A stretch of 64,000 nucleotides of DNA from Argentina anserina (GCF_933775445.1 NC_065875.1:17607555-17671554), one strand, 5' to 3'. Shown: positions 47,317-58,441, numbered from the stretch's first letter. The notes: generated by a model not told the origin, from the sequence alone. Program-made: numbers and translations.

Positions 47317-48484
47317 AATAATTTTGTTTAATTACTATGCAACAAATATTGAAGTAAATGTAATATATGAGTATGGATTGATATTACATTATCGATTTGT
47401 ATTCGTTAAAAGCATGTTTCTGCTTTGATTTGGTCAATGATGGTCAATTCTCGGATCAGACGATCTATTAGTCATCGTGTTGCATATGACTGTGGTTAAG
47501 TCATTAATGACTATTATGTCGGACTAGGGACTCCAGTTGCCCGGTGAACGGAAGTGGAAAGTTTGTGACTCACAGAGTTGGCGAAGGAAAACATTGGAAT
47601 CCAGGTAGGGATTCATTATTTCTCTCAATTAGAGCTTTCCGTAATTTATTTATAAAATGGTGCATGTTGTGGTTTAGTTGTTTTAATACTTCATGTATTG
47701 ACCAAACCGTGAGTGATTATGATGGCTTGAGAGCGAAAGTTGACACTGATTTCCTTGGGTTTGATCCCCTTAACCTCCAAAATGTTTAGTTACACTGGTC
47801 GTGTGAGTTCCGATCTTAAGGATGGGCTCGAAACGTGTGTGTCGCTTGGTAGTGGATGTTCTCGCTACACTTACATGTTTTTTATGGATTTGAGGTAAGG
47901 TCGTGTAGTGGGTCTATAGGAACGGCCATCAGGTAACATTTGGTTTTGGCTAGCCGTATTGAGAATCTATTCTCGAGTCTAGAGTTTTGCATTCATCATA
48001 TATTCATTTATTTAAATTGGTTTGACACTAGCATGCCAAACAATATTTTTAAAGCTAATCGAAAAACCCTACACAAGTGTGTCTGCAGGTACTGTGCACT
48101 GATATGGGATAGTGGAGAATGAGGCAGGGTAGGTTATTCAGGTTCTATTAACTGTTTCTCGGTTTTCGTTGTAAATTATATTTACTTGTTTGTAGTCTTC
48201 AGAACTTAATTAAAGCTACTTTCTTGTGTTAGCTTTGTTGGTATTCATTTCTTCTAGTTTATTATTCCGGAATATCAATTGTATGAAGTTCTAGACGGAC
48301 AAATGAATTTTGAGAATAATTATTTTCACCTCAAAATTATATTAAGCTTTCGTTGTGTTACTCGAAAATTTTCTTATACAAATTGTCTTGCGTTTCTTAA
48401 AAATATAAATCAGGTTTTCGGTTTACGTTTTATCGACTAGCAGCACTGTAACGTGCTTAAGCTGGTGAGTCGCAGTTTGGGGCG
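47317..48484. other. Right part of the LTR-type insertion
   Basis: No coding feature is supported. ORFs at 47544-47789 and 47940-48122 lack domains. Sequence near 48080-48130 (GTGCACTGATATGGGATAGTG) resembles the promoter-distal end of an LTR. Confidence 0.4.
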
Positions 48485-49656
48485 AATTCCTTGATAGCAA
48501 GAGTCATATCCTGACCACTGACAGACCAAGCCTTTTGGAAAATATAACCATCAAGACCATCAGGACCTGGGGCTTTGTTGGGATTCAAAGAGAAGCAAGC
48601 TGATTTGATTTCATCAGTAAAGAAGTCTTTGCTCAAATCCGCAGCTTGAATATCATCAATAGGATTCTGCACTAAAGTACTGATGTTGAGAAAAGAGGAA
48701 TCCAGAGGCGTAGAAGAGTTGCACAATAAGGACTGGAAGAACCTTATTGCTTCTACTTTGATCTCATCCTCAATTCAGTGATGGAACCATCAGCCTTTGA
48801 GATAGAAATAATTTTGTTCATGTTCTGTCTTTTAACTAACATCTTGAAGAAGAAAGATGAGTTCCGATCTCCATCCTTTAACCAGAGAAGTCTCAATTTT
48901 CGTCTGAGGGAGCCTTCCTCAATAACCAAAGCAGAGGTGTAGTCTTTGAGAAGGTTGTGTTCAAGCTTTTGCATATTGCTATCAAAAGGATTGGAATCTA
49001 ATTGACGATGACAATCATCCAAAAGCTTTTTAGCCTTACTCACAGCATCAAAAACATCAGTACCCTTCGGAACCATCTTCTTGAGCCCAATTTTAACCAT
49101 TTTTAACTTGCAACAAACTTGGTATTGAAAAGAACCACGAACCTGAGTCTTCCAAATATTAGATACCATATGGAGAAAATCCTCTCTATCAGCAACATAA
49201 TTGAATAACTTAAAGGGATACTTTTTATTCTTTTGGGAAAAACCTGACTGAATAACACCAGGAGAGTGGTCGGACAAATCAGGAGGGAGGAACTCAACAT
49301 TGCTTCTAGGAAAAACATACATCCAACTAGCATTCACCATCGCACGATCCAACTTCCGAGAAATGCGATAGCTTCCTTCTTGTTTATTACACCAAGTATA
49401 AAACAACCATGTGCTCCTTAGATCTTCCAATTCAATATAATAAAGGCAATCAACAAACTCATCCATAGCCAAAATACTAGAAGGACAACCATCAACATCT
49501 TCAGAAGGAACTTTAATAACATTGAAATCCCCTGAAATCATCCAGGAAAAAGAATTGATAGGGTGAGAGATAGAAACTAGATCTACATAAAGCCTTCTCC
49601 TTGCGATATCATCATTGGAAGCATAAAACAAAAGTAACAAAGAAGTCTCTTTTAAG
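48485..49656 (-). pseudogene. LINE endonuclease C-terminal part and RT N-terminus
   Basis: The minus frame 49640-48753 carries endonuclease/exonuclease/phosphatase motifs in order: FYASND, ISGDFNVI, SRKLDRAMVN and LSDHSP, then a linker with LLWLKDGDRNSSFF, typical of plant LINE ORF2. After a frame change, 48726-48490 has FTDEIKSACFSLNPNKAPG, PDGLDGYIFQ and AIKEF, the RT entry. The N-terminal endonuclease piece is at 54023-54418 and the rest of RT at 41202-42629, each separated by an insertion. A frameshift lies between the two frames. Confidence 0.92.
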
Positions 49657-49914
49657 TGATGTGCTCATATTATCCTATATTTCTATACATCATATCCTTA
49701 GTTTATTTGTTTAGTTCTTTAATTTATGATTGATTTATGTTATTTTAGTGTGTTTATAAGTTTGTGTAAAACAGAGAAGAAAATAGGCTAAAATAAGCTA
49801 ATAAAGATTAAATGGCAATCATGTTCTTTATTGTCGGAATCTGCATGTGCACAATGTCCAACGTTACCGAGCTATTGTGAGAGTTCCAGATCGAATCAGA
49901 CCATAATCCGTGGG

Positions 49915-51816
49915 TGGCGTTGGCGCGTGAGCCCCACGCGCAGCCTGCCGGCGGGTGGCGCGTGTAACCCACGCGCCGCCACGTGCGGCGGCGCGTGAAC
50001 AGTGATTCCGAGAAGGGTATTTTGGTAATTTACTTAAGTACGGTAAATGTAAATGTAAATTTTATTTACGTACGGTAAATGTAATTAAATTTTACCTACG
50101 GTAAAATGTAAATATAAATTACTTTCAGTAAATGTAAAAAGTGATTTGTAAAAGGGTAATTTAGTAAATTGTATTTACTGAGATTGTATTTACATTTAAA
50201 CAGTACGTATACGTACAGAAATACGTATATAGTATTTATACGTACAGAAATACGTATATAGTATTTATACGTACATAAATACGTATTAATTATATATTGT
50301 ACAGTAACCGTGAATAGTAATAGTGAACAGTAACTTCGTAAAACCGAAAATTGCTGAACAGTAACCGATTATTACTGTTTCGGCATTTAAAGGTTTACGA
50401 AACGATTCTAAATTCTTTTCTTATCTTTTCAAGGTGATCGTTAATTCGAGGAAATTAATTCTCTTCGGGAATTGTGGAATTACGCTCGACTCGATAAGGT
50501 GAGTAAAATCTCACATAATTACGACCCTTGCGGTGATTCTAAGATATTTGCAAGAGTTTTTAATATTGAAATACGACATGTATACAATATAGTGGATTCT
50601 ATATATATTGTATAAATGGTAATAAGTACATATATGTATAATTTGCAATATTATATACTGTTATGAATTCATCTGGATTTGGTTAATTCGATGACAAGCA
50701 TGTGAGCTTAATATGGAGTTTGTTTAACGTTTTGTCTTTGGACATGTTTTTAAATTATGACACGTATAAGATATAATGGATTATATATATATCGTATAAA
50801 TGGTAAATAAATACATATATATATAGTTTGCTATATAATATACTGTTATGATTGTATTGTGATGATGTCATTTTGATGACAAGATATATCAAGCCTGTGA
50901 TTTTGATTGGTACAATATGATGTGAGATTATTGTACGTGATTTTAACATTGAGATTGTTAAAATGTTGATTTGTCTTCGGCCGTGATTTGGTACAATATG
51001 ATGTGAGATTATTGTACGTATTTGGCAAGTCGGAACCTAGCCTTTGGCCGGACGAAAGTTACGATACAGTTAGAGCTCTAGTCTGTCTGCCTTAGTACTG
51101 CATGTGAGGTAACGGGTGGTTATCTGCTCATGGGTACTCAGATTGTTTTGGATGTTGGGTAGCGGGTGGCTACCCAATATCGGCGGTGTATTACGAGAGG
51201 GGTAACAGATGTGTACCAGCGTTCTTGGTACCCGTATTATAAATGCATTTGGGTAACCAGAAGGGTTACTTAATATCTCATGAGCGTTTCATTTCATATT
51301 TCTTTGGGACAACCAGATGGGCCGTCCATTGTCTCATGAGGGCATTTATATTTGTTGATTTGTGATTTTTCGTATATATTGATATGCGAATTATATTTTC
51401 ATTTTACTCATACGAGCTGTAAAGCTTACCGGGTTTGTGTTTACAATCCCGGTGCACCAATCCGATGGTGTAGGGGATAACTCTGCAGGTGCTGATTAGT
51501 GGAGATTGAGCGACGACTCCGGAGGCTCGAAGTCGTTCGTATCTTACTTGTGGTGAGGTTTTAGCGTGGATTTGTGTGTGAGAATTGGTGTGACTTTATT
51601 TGTGAGATTTGTGAGTGATTTGTGAGGATTATTACATTTCCATTTTATGTATGGATTATAAATTTGGGTTGTAATAATTGGTTTGTCTGAGTTGTATTGA
51701 GAACTCAGAATTGATCCGCTGTGACACTTTAATGATTTCGATTTTATTGAGATTATTTTGTGTTTAACGACTTTAGAATTTTGAGTTTTTAAACTCGAAA
51801 TTTTGGGGTCGTTACA
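49915..51816 (+). repeat. Gypsy-type LTR copy B, left end missing
   Basis: It ends AATTTTGGGGTCGTTACA (51816), the inverted complement of copy C's start. The left part matches copy A from its GC palindrome block (ACGCGCCGCCACGTGCG near 49972) onward; the first kilobase present in copy A is absent. It lies within the 5' LTR of the element 49657-54022. The left junction at about 49915 is approximate. No coding region. Confidence 0.75.
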
Positions 51817-52268
51817 CTCAAGAGAGAATGATGGTTTGTTTGATTTCCTTGTTTTCTAGAACGTAATGAGTCATGCATGTTAAATTTACACATGAGAATG
51901 ATAGACTGCATAGCTATGATATATGACTTTTACCTGAGAGGGAGAGCATCATACGCTTAAGGAAAACTATGGTCTAGAGTACCTGAGAATGACATAGATA
52001 TGAGAATTGTCATCTAGAGAGACGAAAGAATCTATTAGTTGCATTGATATATAAAATATGATTGTTATTAGTTGATTATGATATCCTAGGTTCTATCTTG
52101 TTTGTTTATTTTATAATTTGTTATTTGAAAATTTAAAATCTATGTTCTTAGTTTGGATCAATTAAGTTAGGATTAAATCAATTCTCAATACCTAGTTGGA
52201 ACGACCTCGTACTTGCACTACTAACGATGATTCGTGCGCTTGCGAGTTTTAAATAAAATTTCACAACA
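51817..52268 (+). repeat. Right part of the 5' LTR of the 49657-54022 element
   Basis: 452 bp, starting (C)TCAAGAGAGAATGATGG and ending TTTCACAACA. Its partner is 53581-54022 (442 bp, with scattered substitutions and small indels). Followed by the primer-site-like region. Confidence 0.85.
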
Positions 52269-52725
52269 AGTTTTTGACGCCGCTGTCGGGGATCGACAAT
52301 TGATTTTAATTCTAATTTGATTGCTTTGATTTTTTATTTTTCTAACTTTTTTTTTCCATATCTTTTTTTGCAGCCGGTTTTGGACATCTTTATGGATGAT
52401 TTTATGGCTTTATTACATATCACTGGAAAGCTCTGCGAGTCTATTTTCCAACGCAATTGACATATCGTCATTCCAAGCTTTGAGCTAAGAGATATTCGCG
52501 AAATACTAACCAATGCTCAATCTGCATGGAAATCATACAGCTTTTATTTTGCTTCCAACTCGACTTCAAATTGACTCCGTGCTACTCTTCATTCATTCTC
52601 AGGGAGCTATAAACTCTTCTATTTATATTTTTATTTTTGTTTTTTTATCTCCATGCTTTTATTTGCATTGCTTGCTTTAATTCTTTCAACATTGGGAACA
52701 ATGTTAGATTTAAGTGTGGGGGAAG

Positions 52726-54022
52726 TGATTTTGATTTTGTTTTCTAGGTTGTTACTTTTGTGTGTTTTTTTTCTTGAGTCTTAACTAGGATGCCTTTCAA
52801 CAATTATATCTAAGATGATTATATATATCTAAATTCATGTTTAAAAGTTGTTCATGCTATTGAGACTTGTTCGATATTATTCTTTAGTTAAATAGAATAT
52901 ATATATGTAGCATTTGATGTGTAGTAGATATGGTCTTGTTAACATGATACATAATATGAGTATGTTAGGATGAGTTGTGAGAGGTCAGAGCTGAAACATA
53001 CCTGAGTTTGTTAGCATTCATGGAGAACTCAAGTTGTGTTGCCAAGTGCATTCAATTTTAATACAACAACGTCAATGATCCAGATGAAGATGCAAAAAGT
53101 ACATGGATTTCTACTTTTACATTAGATATTTCAAGGTTTTCTCATTCCATATCAAGTTAGAGTCTTAAACTAAGTCTTACAAGGAAACTGAAGTCAAAGA
53201 TGAGCAAGAATCTTTCCTATATAAAGGAGCACGAATTTCATATGAGAGGAGGTCTCGAGAGCACAATGTAGATACCAGAGGAGCAGAGACCATCCATCCA
53301 TCTTCACCATTCTATTCTTTTATGTTTTTCTTAGTCGTATATTTTTCTAGGATTATGATGATGTCTTATCATGGCTGTTTATGTAGTTCAATGTTTTATT
53401 AATAGATTTATAATTTTTTATAATGAATGTTTAGTCACTATTTGAGTTGATGCTTTATGTTTAAGTTATTGATTGATCACCTTAAGGCTTTGCATATAGT
53501 AATTCGAAGATAAATTTGAAGCAGAGATGCAATACAATTTTGAAGCTTCATGTGATTAAGTATGGTGAATTACATTGTTACTTGAGAGAGAATGATGGTT
53601 TGCTTGATTTTCTTGTTTTCTAGAACGTAATGAGTCTTGAATGTTAAATTTATACATGAAAATGATAGATTGCATAACTAGGGTATACGACATTTACCCG
53701 AGAGGGAGAGCATCATACACTTAAGGAAAACTATAGTTTAGAGTACCTGAGAGTGTCATAGATACGAGAATTGTCATATAGATAGACGAAAGAATCTATA
53801 CATAAATATGATTGTTAGTAGTTGATTTTAATACCCTAGGTTTTATCTTCTTTGTTTCTTTTATAATTTGTTATTTGAAAACCTAAAATATATGTTCTTA
53901 GTTTAAATTAATTAAGTTAAGATGAAATCGATTCTCAATCCCTAGTTAGAACGACCTCGTACTTATACACTATTATAACGAGGATTCGTGCGCTTGAGAG
54001 TTTTAAATAAAATTTCACAACA
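52726..54022 (+). repeat. 3' LTR of the 49657-54022 element
   Basis: It starts TGATTTTG directly after the purine tract GTGTGGGGGAAG and ends TTTCACAACA. A TATATAAAGG box at about 53219 could be its promoter. The last 442 bp match the 5' copy; the first part has no clear counterpart left of the nested LTR, so the 5' LTR lost sequence when it was interrupted. Confidence 0.65.
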
Positions 54023-54418
54023 TTAAACTTAAGAGAAGAAATTCTACAATGACAAAAGTGGTCAGATTCCACCAACAAAGTAACATTGAGAGTATTTGAA
54101 TTCCAATCAATCCAAATTCTTCCAAAGTCACTGTAAGAGTAATTATTTACAGTATCCCAATTACCAAAGACAGCTCTAGAGATAACATCCCAATTAGTCT
54201 ACTTCACTTTAATTGGTTTCCACAGTACACAACAAGTCTAGTCTCGTTTTGGAAATAAAATTCTTACAGCCAATTGATTGCTCCCTGAGTTTAGGCCGCG
54301 AAGATTCCAAAAGCCAACATTAAACATGATTAATGGAGTGTAAAGATTGTACCTGGGAATGAGAAGAAATGCCCTTCCCCATTCTGAATATCAAAGACAT
54401 GTAAACTCCCAATTGTGA
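54023..54418 (-). pseudogene. LINE endonuclease N-terminus
   Basis: On the minus strand MFNVGFWNLRGLNSGSNQLA starts at about 54330; WN(L/V)RGLN is the diagnostic opening of the LINE endonuclease domain. Two in-frame stops follow, then VESDHFCHCRISS, which runs into the LTR element at 54022. The segment right of 54330 is the ORF1-ORF2 junction region, interrupted by the CACTA-like element. Confidence 0.85.
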
Positions 54419-54532
54419 ACTTAGGGACATATAAGTGTCCCAATTGATATTAAATAGTAGAAATAAAAGATACTAACATATTTTCTACGGTATTGTACCC
54501 AATTGCATACATGATATACTACCAAATTCACT

Positions 54533-54536
<4 letters not shown>

Positions 54537-54573
<37 letters not shown>
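54537..54573. repeat. (CT)n microsatellite
   Basis: An uninterrupted CT dinucleotide tract of about 37 bp. It lies in the leader-like part of the captured gene piece, as CT tracts often do in plant 5' UTRs. The RERERE-type ORFs on the other strand are artefacts of it. Confidence 0.95.
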
Positions 54574-54575
<2 letters not shown>

Positions 54576-55380
54576 GAGGTTTCAGCTTCCTCCACAACCC
54601 TAATTCTCCGACCTTCCCCACTCCAATCTCTCCACCTCCTTGCGGCCTTACACTTTGATTTCCTCCTCCAATCTATCAAATAGTTGCCGATCAATGACGC
54701 TCCGTCCAGTTGCCTATCTTCGTCTTTGGCTTTCAACGTTGCGGCATCATAGCAGAGCTCGCTCTCTCTCGAATCTTCTTCTCTACGAATCTCTAAGACT
54801 GGGCTTCACTTTCTGGGAGATTTGGTGAAGGTGATCTCTCTTCTTCCTTTAATTTGTCTTCTACATAGATTAATCTCGTTGATTCTCAGTCTCCATGCTT
54901 CAATTCTACATAGATTAATCTATTACCATGTCCCAAAATCTATTACCATAGTAGTACGTATTATTTTCACTTCCACGCAAACTTTTGGAGCGCTATCACT
55001 TCAGTAATATAATTTTTTGGAGTGTTGTGAACTAAGAATACATATGGATTTTTCGTGATTATTGGAGATCCAATAGGTTGGACGTCATCCAATATATTTT
55101 GAGAAACTAAGGTAAGAACCTATGATACAGAATTTACAGTTTCATATCTGAACTCATTGAATTCATATGCATGTATTGCCGGAAAACTTAGTTGTTTGGT
55201 GCGCATATGTTGCTCGAAGAATTACCTTTCTTTTTAGGTGGTTAGTTTAAGCATCTAGTGATGTGTATCTTTATGCTTGTAGAGATTTAGTGCATGGTTG
55301 CACTGATTTGTATGTATGAAACCTAGATGATGAAAATTTTATTGCTAATTTGATTGAAATTTCTGTGATAGTGAGAAAAA

Positions 55381-55524
55381 ATGGGCCTCACGTTCACGAA
55401 GCTCTTAAGTTGGCTTTTCTCCAACAAAACTACGAAATCTCATGGTCTGTCTTGACACCGCAGTAAGACCACCATCTTGTACAATCTCAAGCTGGGAGAA
55501 TTGTCTACACCATCCCTACCATCA
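55381..55524 (+). pseudogene. ADP-ribosylation factor (ARF) first coding exon, captured and broken
   Basis: It starts MGLTFTKLLSWLFSNK, parallel to the myristoylated N-terminus of plant ARF1-class GTPases. After a frameshift it continues (S)KTTILYNLKLGEIV, matching the P-loop region GKTTILYKLKLGEIV, then a further shift gives (V)YTIPTI. The P-loop is broken by a deletion of about four bases and there is a stop near the L-D motif. The upstream 54574-54830 sequence followed by an intron-like stretch fits the ARF 5' UTR-intron layout. It sits inside a CACTA-like element, so it is a transduplicated fragment, not a gene. Confidence 0.85.
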
Positions 55525-56113
55525 GTGAGGTCTCCAAATCCCTTAGCTTTATATCAGTTAATTAAATCTCTGCAAAAGTCCGTTTGTAACTTGTAAGGCT
55601 AGATAAGTATATGTTGCTTGATCGATTTCTTGAATGGCAACTCTAGTTGCTTCTAACTTGTGATGGTATGTTTACAGTTACTAAATTCCTAAAGCATGCA
55701 CCTCAAACTTTTGTTGATATATTGGTGAATATTATATTTCAATGACAAAATTTTGTTTATTATTATGATATTTTATATATTTTCTTGGGACTGTTTTGCA
55801 ATTACTTCTCATTATAAGGACTAGGAGCTAAAAACAAAGTTATGTTAATGGGAACATATAAGTGTCCTTAATTAGTGTAGTGTATCTATACACATGTATG
55901 GTATTTATACTCTAGTTTGTGTTTATGATACCATGGGACCCACTCTTATATTTGGGGACACATGAATTAAGTGTCCAAGTTAGCAATAGGAACACTTTCA
56001 AAAGACACATTTGTGCTAAATGTCCCTATAGCTCAATAGAGACATATATATATGTCCCTAAAGGTATCAATGGGACACTTAAAAAATGTCCCCTTAAGCC
56101 ATATTTCTAGTAG

Positions 56114-57004
56114 TGTGAAGTAATAAGAGAATTATCAAGGACAAAGAAATTGTTGGTCACAGCCGTAGATGAATCCAGTAAACCAGATTCACCGCCTTTA
56201 GCCAAAGACTTCTCTCGCCACATCGTTGCTCTTTAGGACACTTTCCACCACTTTTTGACCAACTCCATTTTGCACTTGCTGCTTACCCATGAGAGTCACT
56301 GAGGTATCCATGACCACATGATTAAGAGGGCAAAAGGAATTAGTGTGACCAAAAACTTTGCAACGAGAACAAAGTTTAGGCTTCCATTGATACTCCACCC
56401 TAACTTCCGCCAAAGTAGGCTCCCCAGAAGTAGAATCACCCATCATACAAAGATCAAAGGAATCCACAAGGTCTGTGGCAGCATCGATCTCAACACAAAT
56501 CCTAGCAAAAGAAACCCTCTTTTGAGCTTCAGTTAGAGAATCTGCATATAAGGGTCTCCCACTTGCACTAGCAACATAACTTAAGCCCTCCGCGTTCCAA
56601 TACTCTTGAGGAACATTGAAGAATTTAACCCAAATTGGAATTTTCGAGAAAGAATCCTTGGATAAAATCATTCTAGGTTGCCACCGCTTGAGAATCATGG
56701 TTTTACCAGAAAAATGCCAAGGACCACTCTCAATAACTCGCTTACAAGAAAACTCATCTTTAAATTTGAAGTAGAAACCCCTATCATTGGCCAAGGTGTC
56801 TAGAAGGCCGGAAGATCCCCAAAGTCTACGAGCAAATGAGCTGATAGCAGAGAAGGAAAGAGGTTTGTCTAGCACAGCCAACTAGACAATTTTGCCACTC
56901 TTGGCTCCCTCAATAGCAGCTTCAATAGGAGGAGTAACCACTCTCCGCGACCCTACGATACACGTGAATGGTAACGTAATTGAAAAGGCCTACGGTAACA
57001 GCGT
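56114..57004 (-). pseudogene. LINE ORF1 (gag-like, DUF4283 and CCHC zinc knuckle)
   Basis: The frame 56881-56198 has SARRLWGSSGLL-like opening, GFYFKFKDEFSCKRVIESGP, WHFSGKTMILKRWQP and IPIWVKFFNVPQEYWN, the DUF4283 domain of plant LINE ORF1. It is followed by PKLCSRCKVFGHTNSFC, a CCHC zinc knuckle. ORF1 proteins coat the element RNA. An in-frame TAG just upstream (about 56882) truncates the expected N-terminus; the readable start is only a TTG. The right end at 57004 abuts the target duplication, so this is the 5' end of the element. Confidence 0.92.
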
Positions 57005-57016
57005 GTCCAGCTTGTT

Positions 57017-57633
57017 CCTAAGGCCCAACCCAATATCACAATGTTTCTGCAATTGTACGTTTCAGAACCTCATCCAAAAGCATTTCCAAAAAAAAAAACC
57101 TCATCCAAAAGCGTGACCATGTCAAATTGTCAATAATGAAATGAAGCTATTGAGTATTGACCTATATCTTGTTGTGCCATGAGCCAATCTGCAAGTTTTA
57201 CATCTGATTTGTGGAATTTGCAGGTGCCTCTGTAAATGCGAGCTTGACATCTAGTATGTTCATACCGATGATGAGGCTGCTCCAACCAATATACAAATTT
57301 CTAGTTCTAGCAATGTTTTAGGCCATTTATGTATGGATGACATACCCCTTTCTTGTATAAAAAAAATAAAAAATAAAAACCTCAGTTTCCGATTTTAATT
57401 AATTGTAACGGACTAAAGTAATGCCGGCAAGTCTGCGACTGCAAGAAAAAATGTGTGCTACTCTAAGGGGTAAAATAACCCAAAAGATATTAATGTAACA
57501 CTGCAGGACATGAAATAATTATATGATGTTATCTACATAAGGAAGCCTATCAGCCTATGTTCATTTCAAGCTTCATCTGAAGAGTAGTATTGTTTTTGAG
57601 AAATTTGAGCTACCCTTTTACAAGATTTTTGAG
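57017..57633. other. Region upstream of the GDSL gene
   Basis: No gene is seen. An AAAAAATAAAAAATAAAAA stretch at about 57361-57380 could be a retroposon tail. The last 150 bases are the GDSL promoter and leader. Confidence 0.45.
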
Positions 57634-58271
57634 ATGGGTGGCCTATTTTCAGATGGAAAATTCGTTCTTAACATTACTAGTATTATTGTACTGTGGAGAA
57701 TGTGTTCAGCAAATGAAACTCCTGCTTTTTTTGTGTTTGGCGATTCTCTTGTTGAAGCCGGGAACAACAACTATATTGTGACACTCTCCAAGGCGAATTA
57801 TCTTACCAACGGAATTGATTTCGGAAAGCCTACCGGGAGATTCACAAATGGAAGAACCATCATTGACATTCTAGGCAAGTAACAAGTCAATTCTAATCCT
57901 ACATTCTTGTCATCCTTCATCTCTAGTCCTTGATCTTTTTTTTTGAATTGACACATTCTAATCAACAGGGCAGGATCTGGGGTTTCAGGGATTCACTCCT
58001 CCATACTTAGCTCCCACAAAAACTGGACCAGTAATCCTGAGGGGTGTCAACTATGCATCAGGGGGAGGTGGAATTCTCAATCGAACAGGCAAAGTATTCG
58101 TAAGGATTCTACTCTACTTCTCAATTTCAGTTTCATATGAACAAATTAAAAGTATACATTAATCTAATAAGTATAAATCTTATGTAATACTGGTAGGTTG
58201 GCATAATAAACTTGGATGCACAGATAGATAACTTTGCAAATACCAGGCAAGACATTATCTCAAGCATTGGT
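57634..58271 (+). pseudogene. GDSL esterase/lipase, 5' exons; interrupted by a copia insertion
   Basis: Exons 57634-57874, 57969-58099 and 58197-58271 encode 149 residues before the break. The N-terminus is hydrophobic (FVLNITSIIVLWRM), probably a signal peptide. Block I FFVFGDSLVEAGNNNY gives nucleophile Ser38; GRFTNGRTIIDILG and NYASGGGGI (Gly block) follow, then NLDAQIDNFANTRQDII. The first intron has a GC donor (G|GCAAGT) rather than GT, required for the conserved LGQDLGF join. The sequence stops at SSIG, exactly where the LTR TGTTAGCG begins. The Asn block and the catalytic Asp-His block lie, if present, beyond the copia insertion, outside the window. The family hydrolyses esters of lipids or wall polymers in the apoplast. 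Confidence 0.9.
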
Positions 58272-58429
58272 TGTTAGCGTGATTCAAGGAGTAATTAAGG
58301 AGAAAATTAAGGGCGTGATTCAAGGAGCAAATTAAGGAGTGATTTGTGGTAGGTTAGATTATTTATAGAACATTTTTGTGAAAGCAATAATCATTCAATA
58401 TATACAAATAGCATTCAGTCCTTTCTACT
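58272..58429 (+). repeat. 5' LTR of the GDSL-inserted copia element
   Basis: It starts TGTTAGCGTGATTCAAGG and runs to TTTCTACT, just before the PBS. It holds two copies of a GCGTGATTCAAGGAG-type unit. The terminal CA appears mutated to CT. The small size fits many copia LTRs. Confidence 0.82.
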
Positions 58430-58441
58430 TGGTATCAGAGC
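58430..58441 (+). promoter_or_regulatory. Primer-binding site (initiator tRNA-Met)
   Basis: TGGTATCAGAGC, the classic plant copia PBS complementary to the 3' end of initiator tRNA-Met, sits directly after the LTR. It fixes the plus orientation and the LTR boundary. Confidence 0.95.

Larger units (their letters stand above)
42630..48484. mobile_element. LTR-type insertion into the LINE reverse transcriptase, itself with nested elements
   Basis: The block starts TGTGAGGCCCGAAAA at 42630. The flanks AATTT (42625-42629) and AATTC (48485-48489) fit a 5-bp target duplication with one mutation, and joining the flanks restores the RT reading frame (AIKEF to IEKLLKEF). The right end TTTGGGGCG looks like a truncated inverted terminus of TGTGAGGCCC. 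No pol coding is found, so it is a solo LTR or non-autonomous LTR element. It contains a Gypsy-type LTR (42797-44880) and a hAT element (46380-47308). The left edge is firm; the exact right edge is less so. Confidence 0.65.
49657..54022 (+). mobile_element. Small non-coding LTR retrotransposon inserted in the LINE endonuclease
   Basis: It begins TGATGTGCTC (49657) and ends TTTCACAACA (54022), flanked by TTAAG and TTAAA, a probable 5-bp duplication with one change. A direct repeat of about 450 bp, 51817-52268 and 53581-54022, is the right part of its two LTRs. After the first, the sequence TTTTTGACGCCGCTGTCGGG resembles the primer-site region of Gypsy elements. GTTAGATTTAAGTGTGGGGG (52704-52723) is a typical polypurine tract, with the second LTR probably starting at 52726. 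The interior is only about 450 bp and has no ORF, so it is a non-autonomous (TRIM/LARD-like) element. The left LTR is disrupted by a Gypsy-type LTR. Confidence 0.78.
54419..56113. mobile_element. CACTA-like element with captured ARF gene fragment
   Basis: The right end on the minus strand reads CACTACTAGAAATATGGCTT, a CACTA terminus. Both ends carry inverted AAGTGTCCC/GGGACA subterminal repeats (left GGGACATATAAGTGTCCC, right GGGACACTTAAAAAATGTCC), with more copies near 55850-56070. The left end starts CTTAGGGACA and lacks the outer 17 bp. It splits LINE sequence, and the 3-bp TGA beside each end may be the duplication. There is no transposase. Interior: (CT)n tract, leader-like sequence and an ARF first coding exon at 55381-55524. 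Confidence 0.72.
41058..57016 (-). mobile_element. LINE (L1-type) retrotransposon exploded by three nested insertions
   Basis: The 12-bp direct repeat GTCCAGCTTGTT at 41058-41069 and 57005-57016 brackets the whole block. At the left end a T run marks the A-tailed 3' end on the minus strand. LINE sequence survives in four pieces: 57004-56114 (ORF1, gag-like), 54418-54023 (endonuclease start), 49656-48485 (endonuclease to RT start) and 42629-41070 (RT and zinc finger). Removing the insertions 54419-56113, 49657-54022 and 42630-48484 places these in the normal LINE order and leaves about 4 kb. The three insertions are therefore younger than the LINE. In-frame stops and frameshifts show that it was already or is now dead. 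Confidence 0.9.

Noticed and set aside
54421..54736. RERERE-rich minus ORFs
   Set aside because: Translation of the (CT)n microsatellite.
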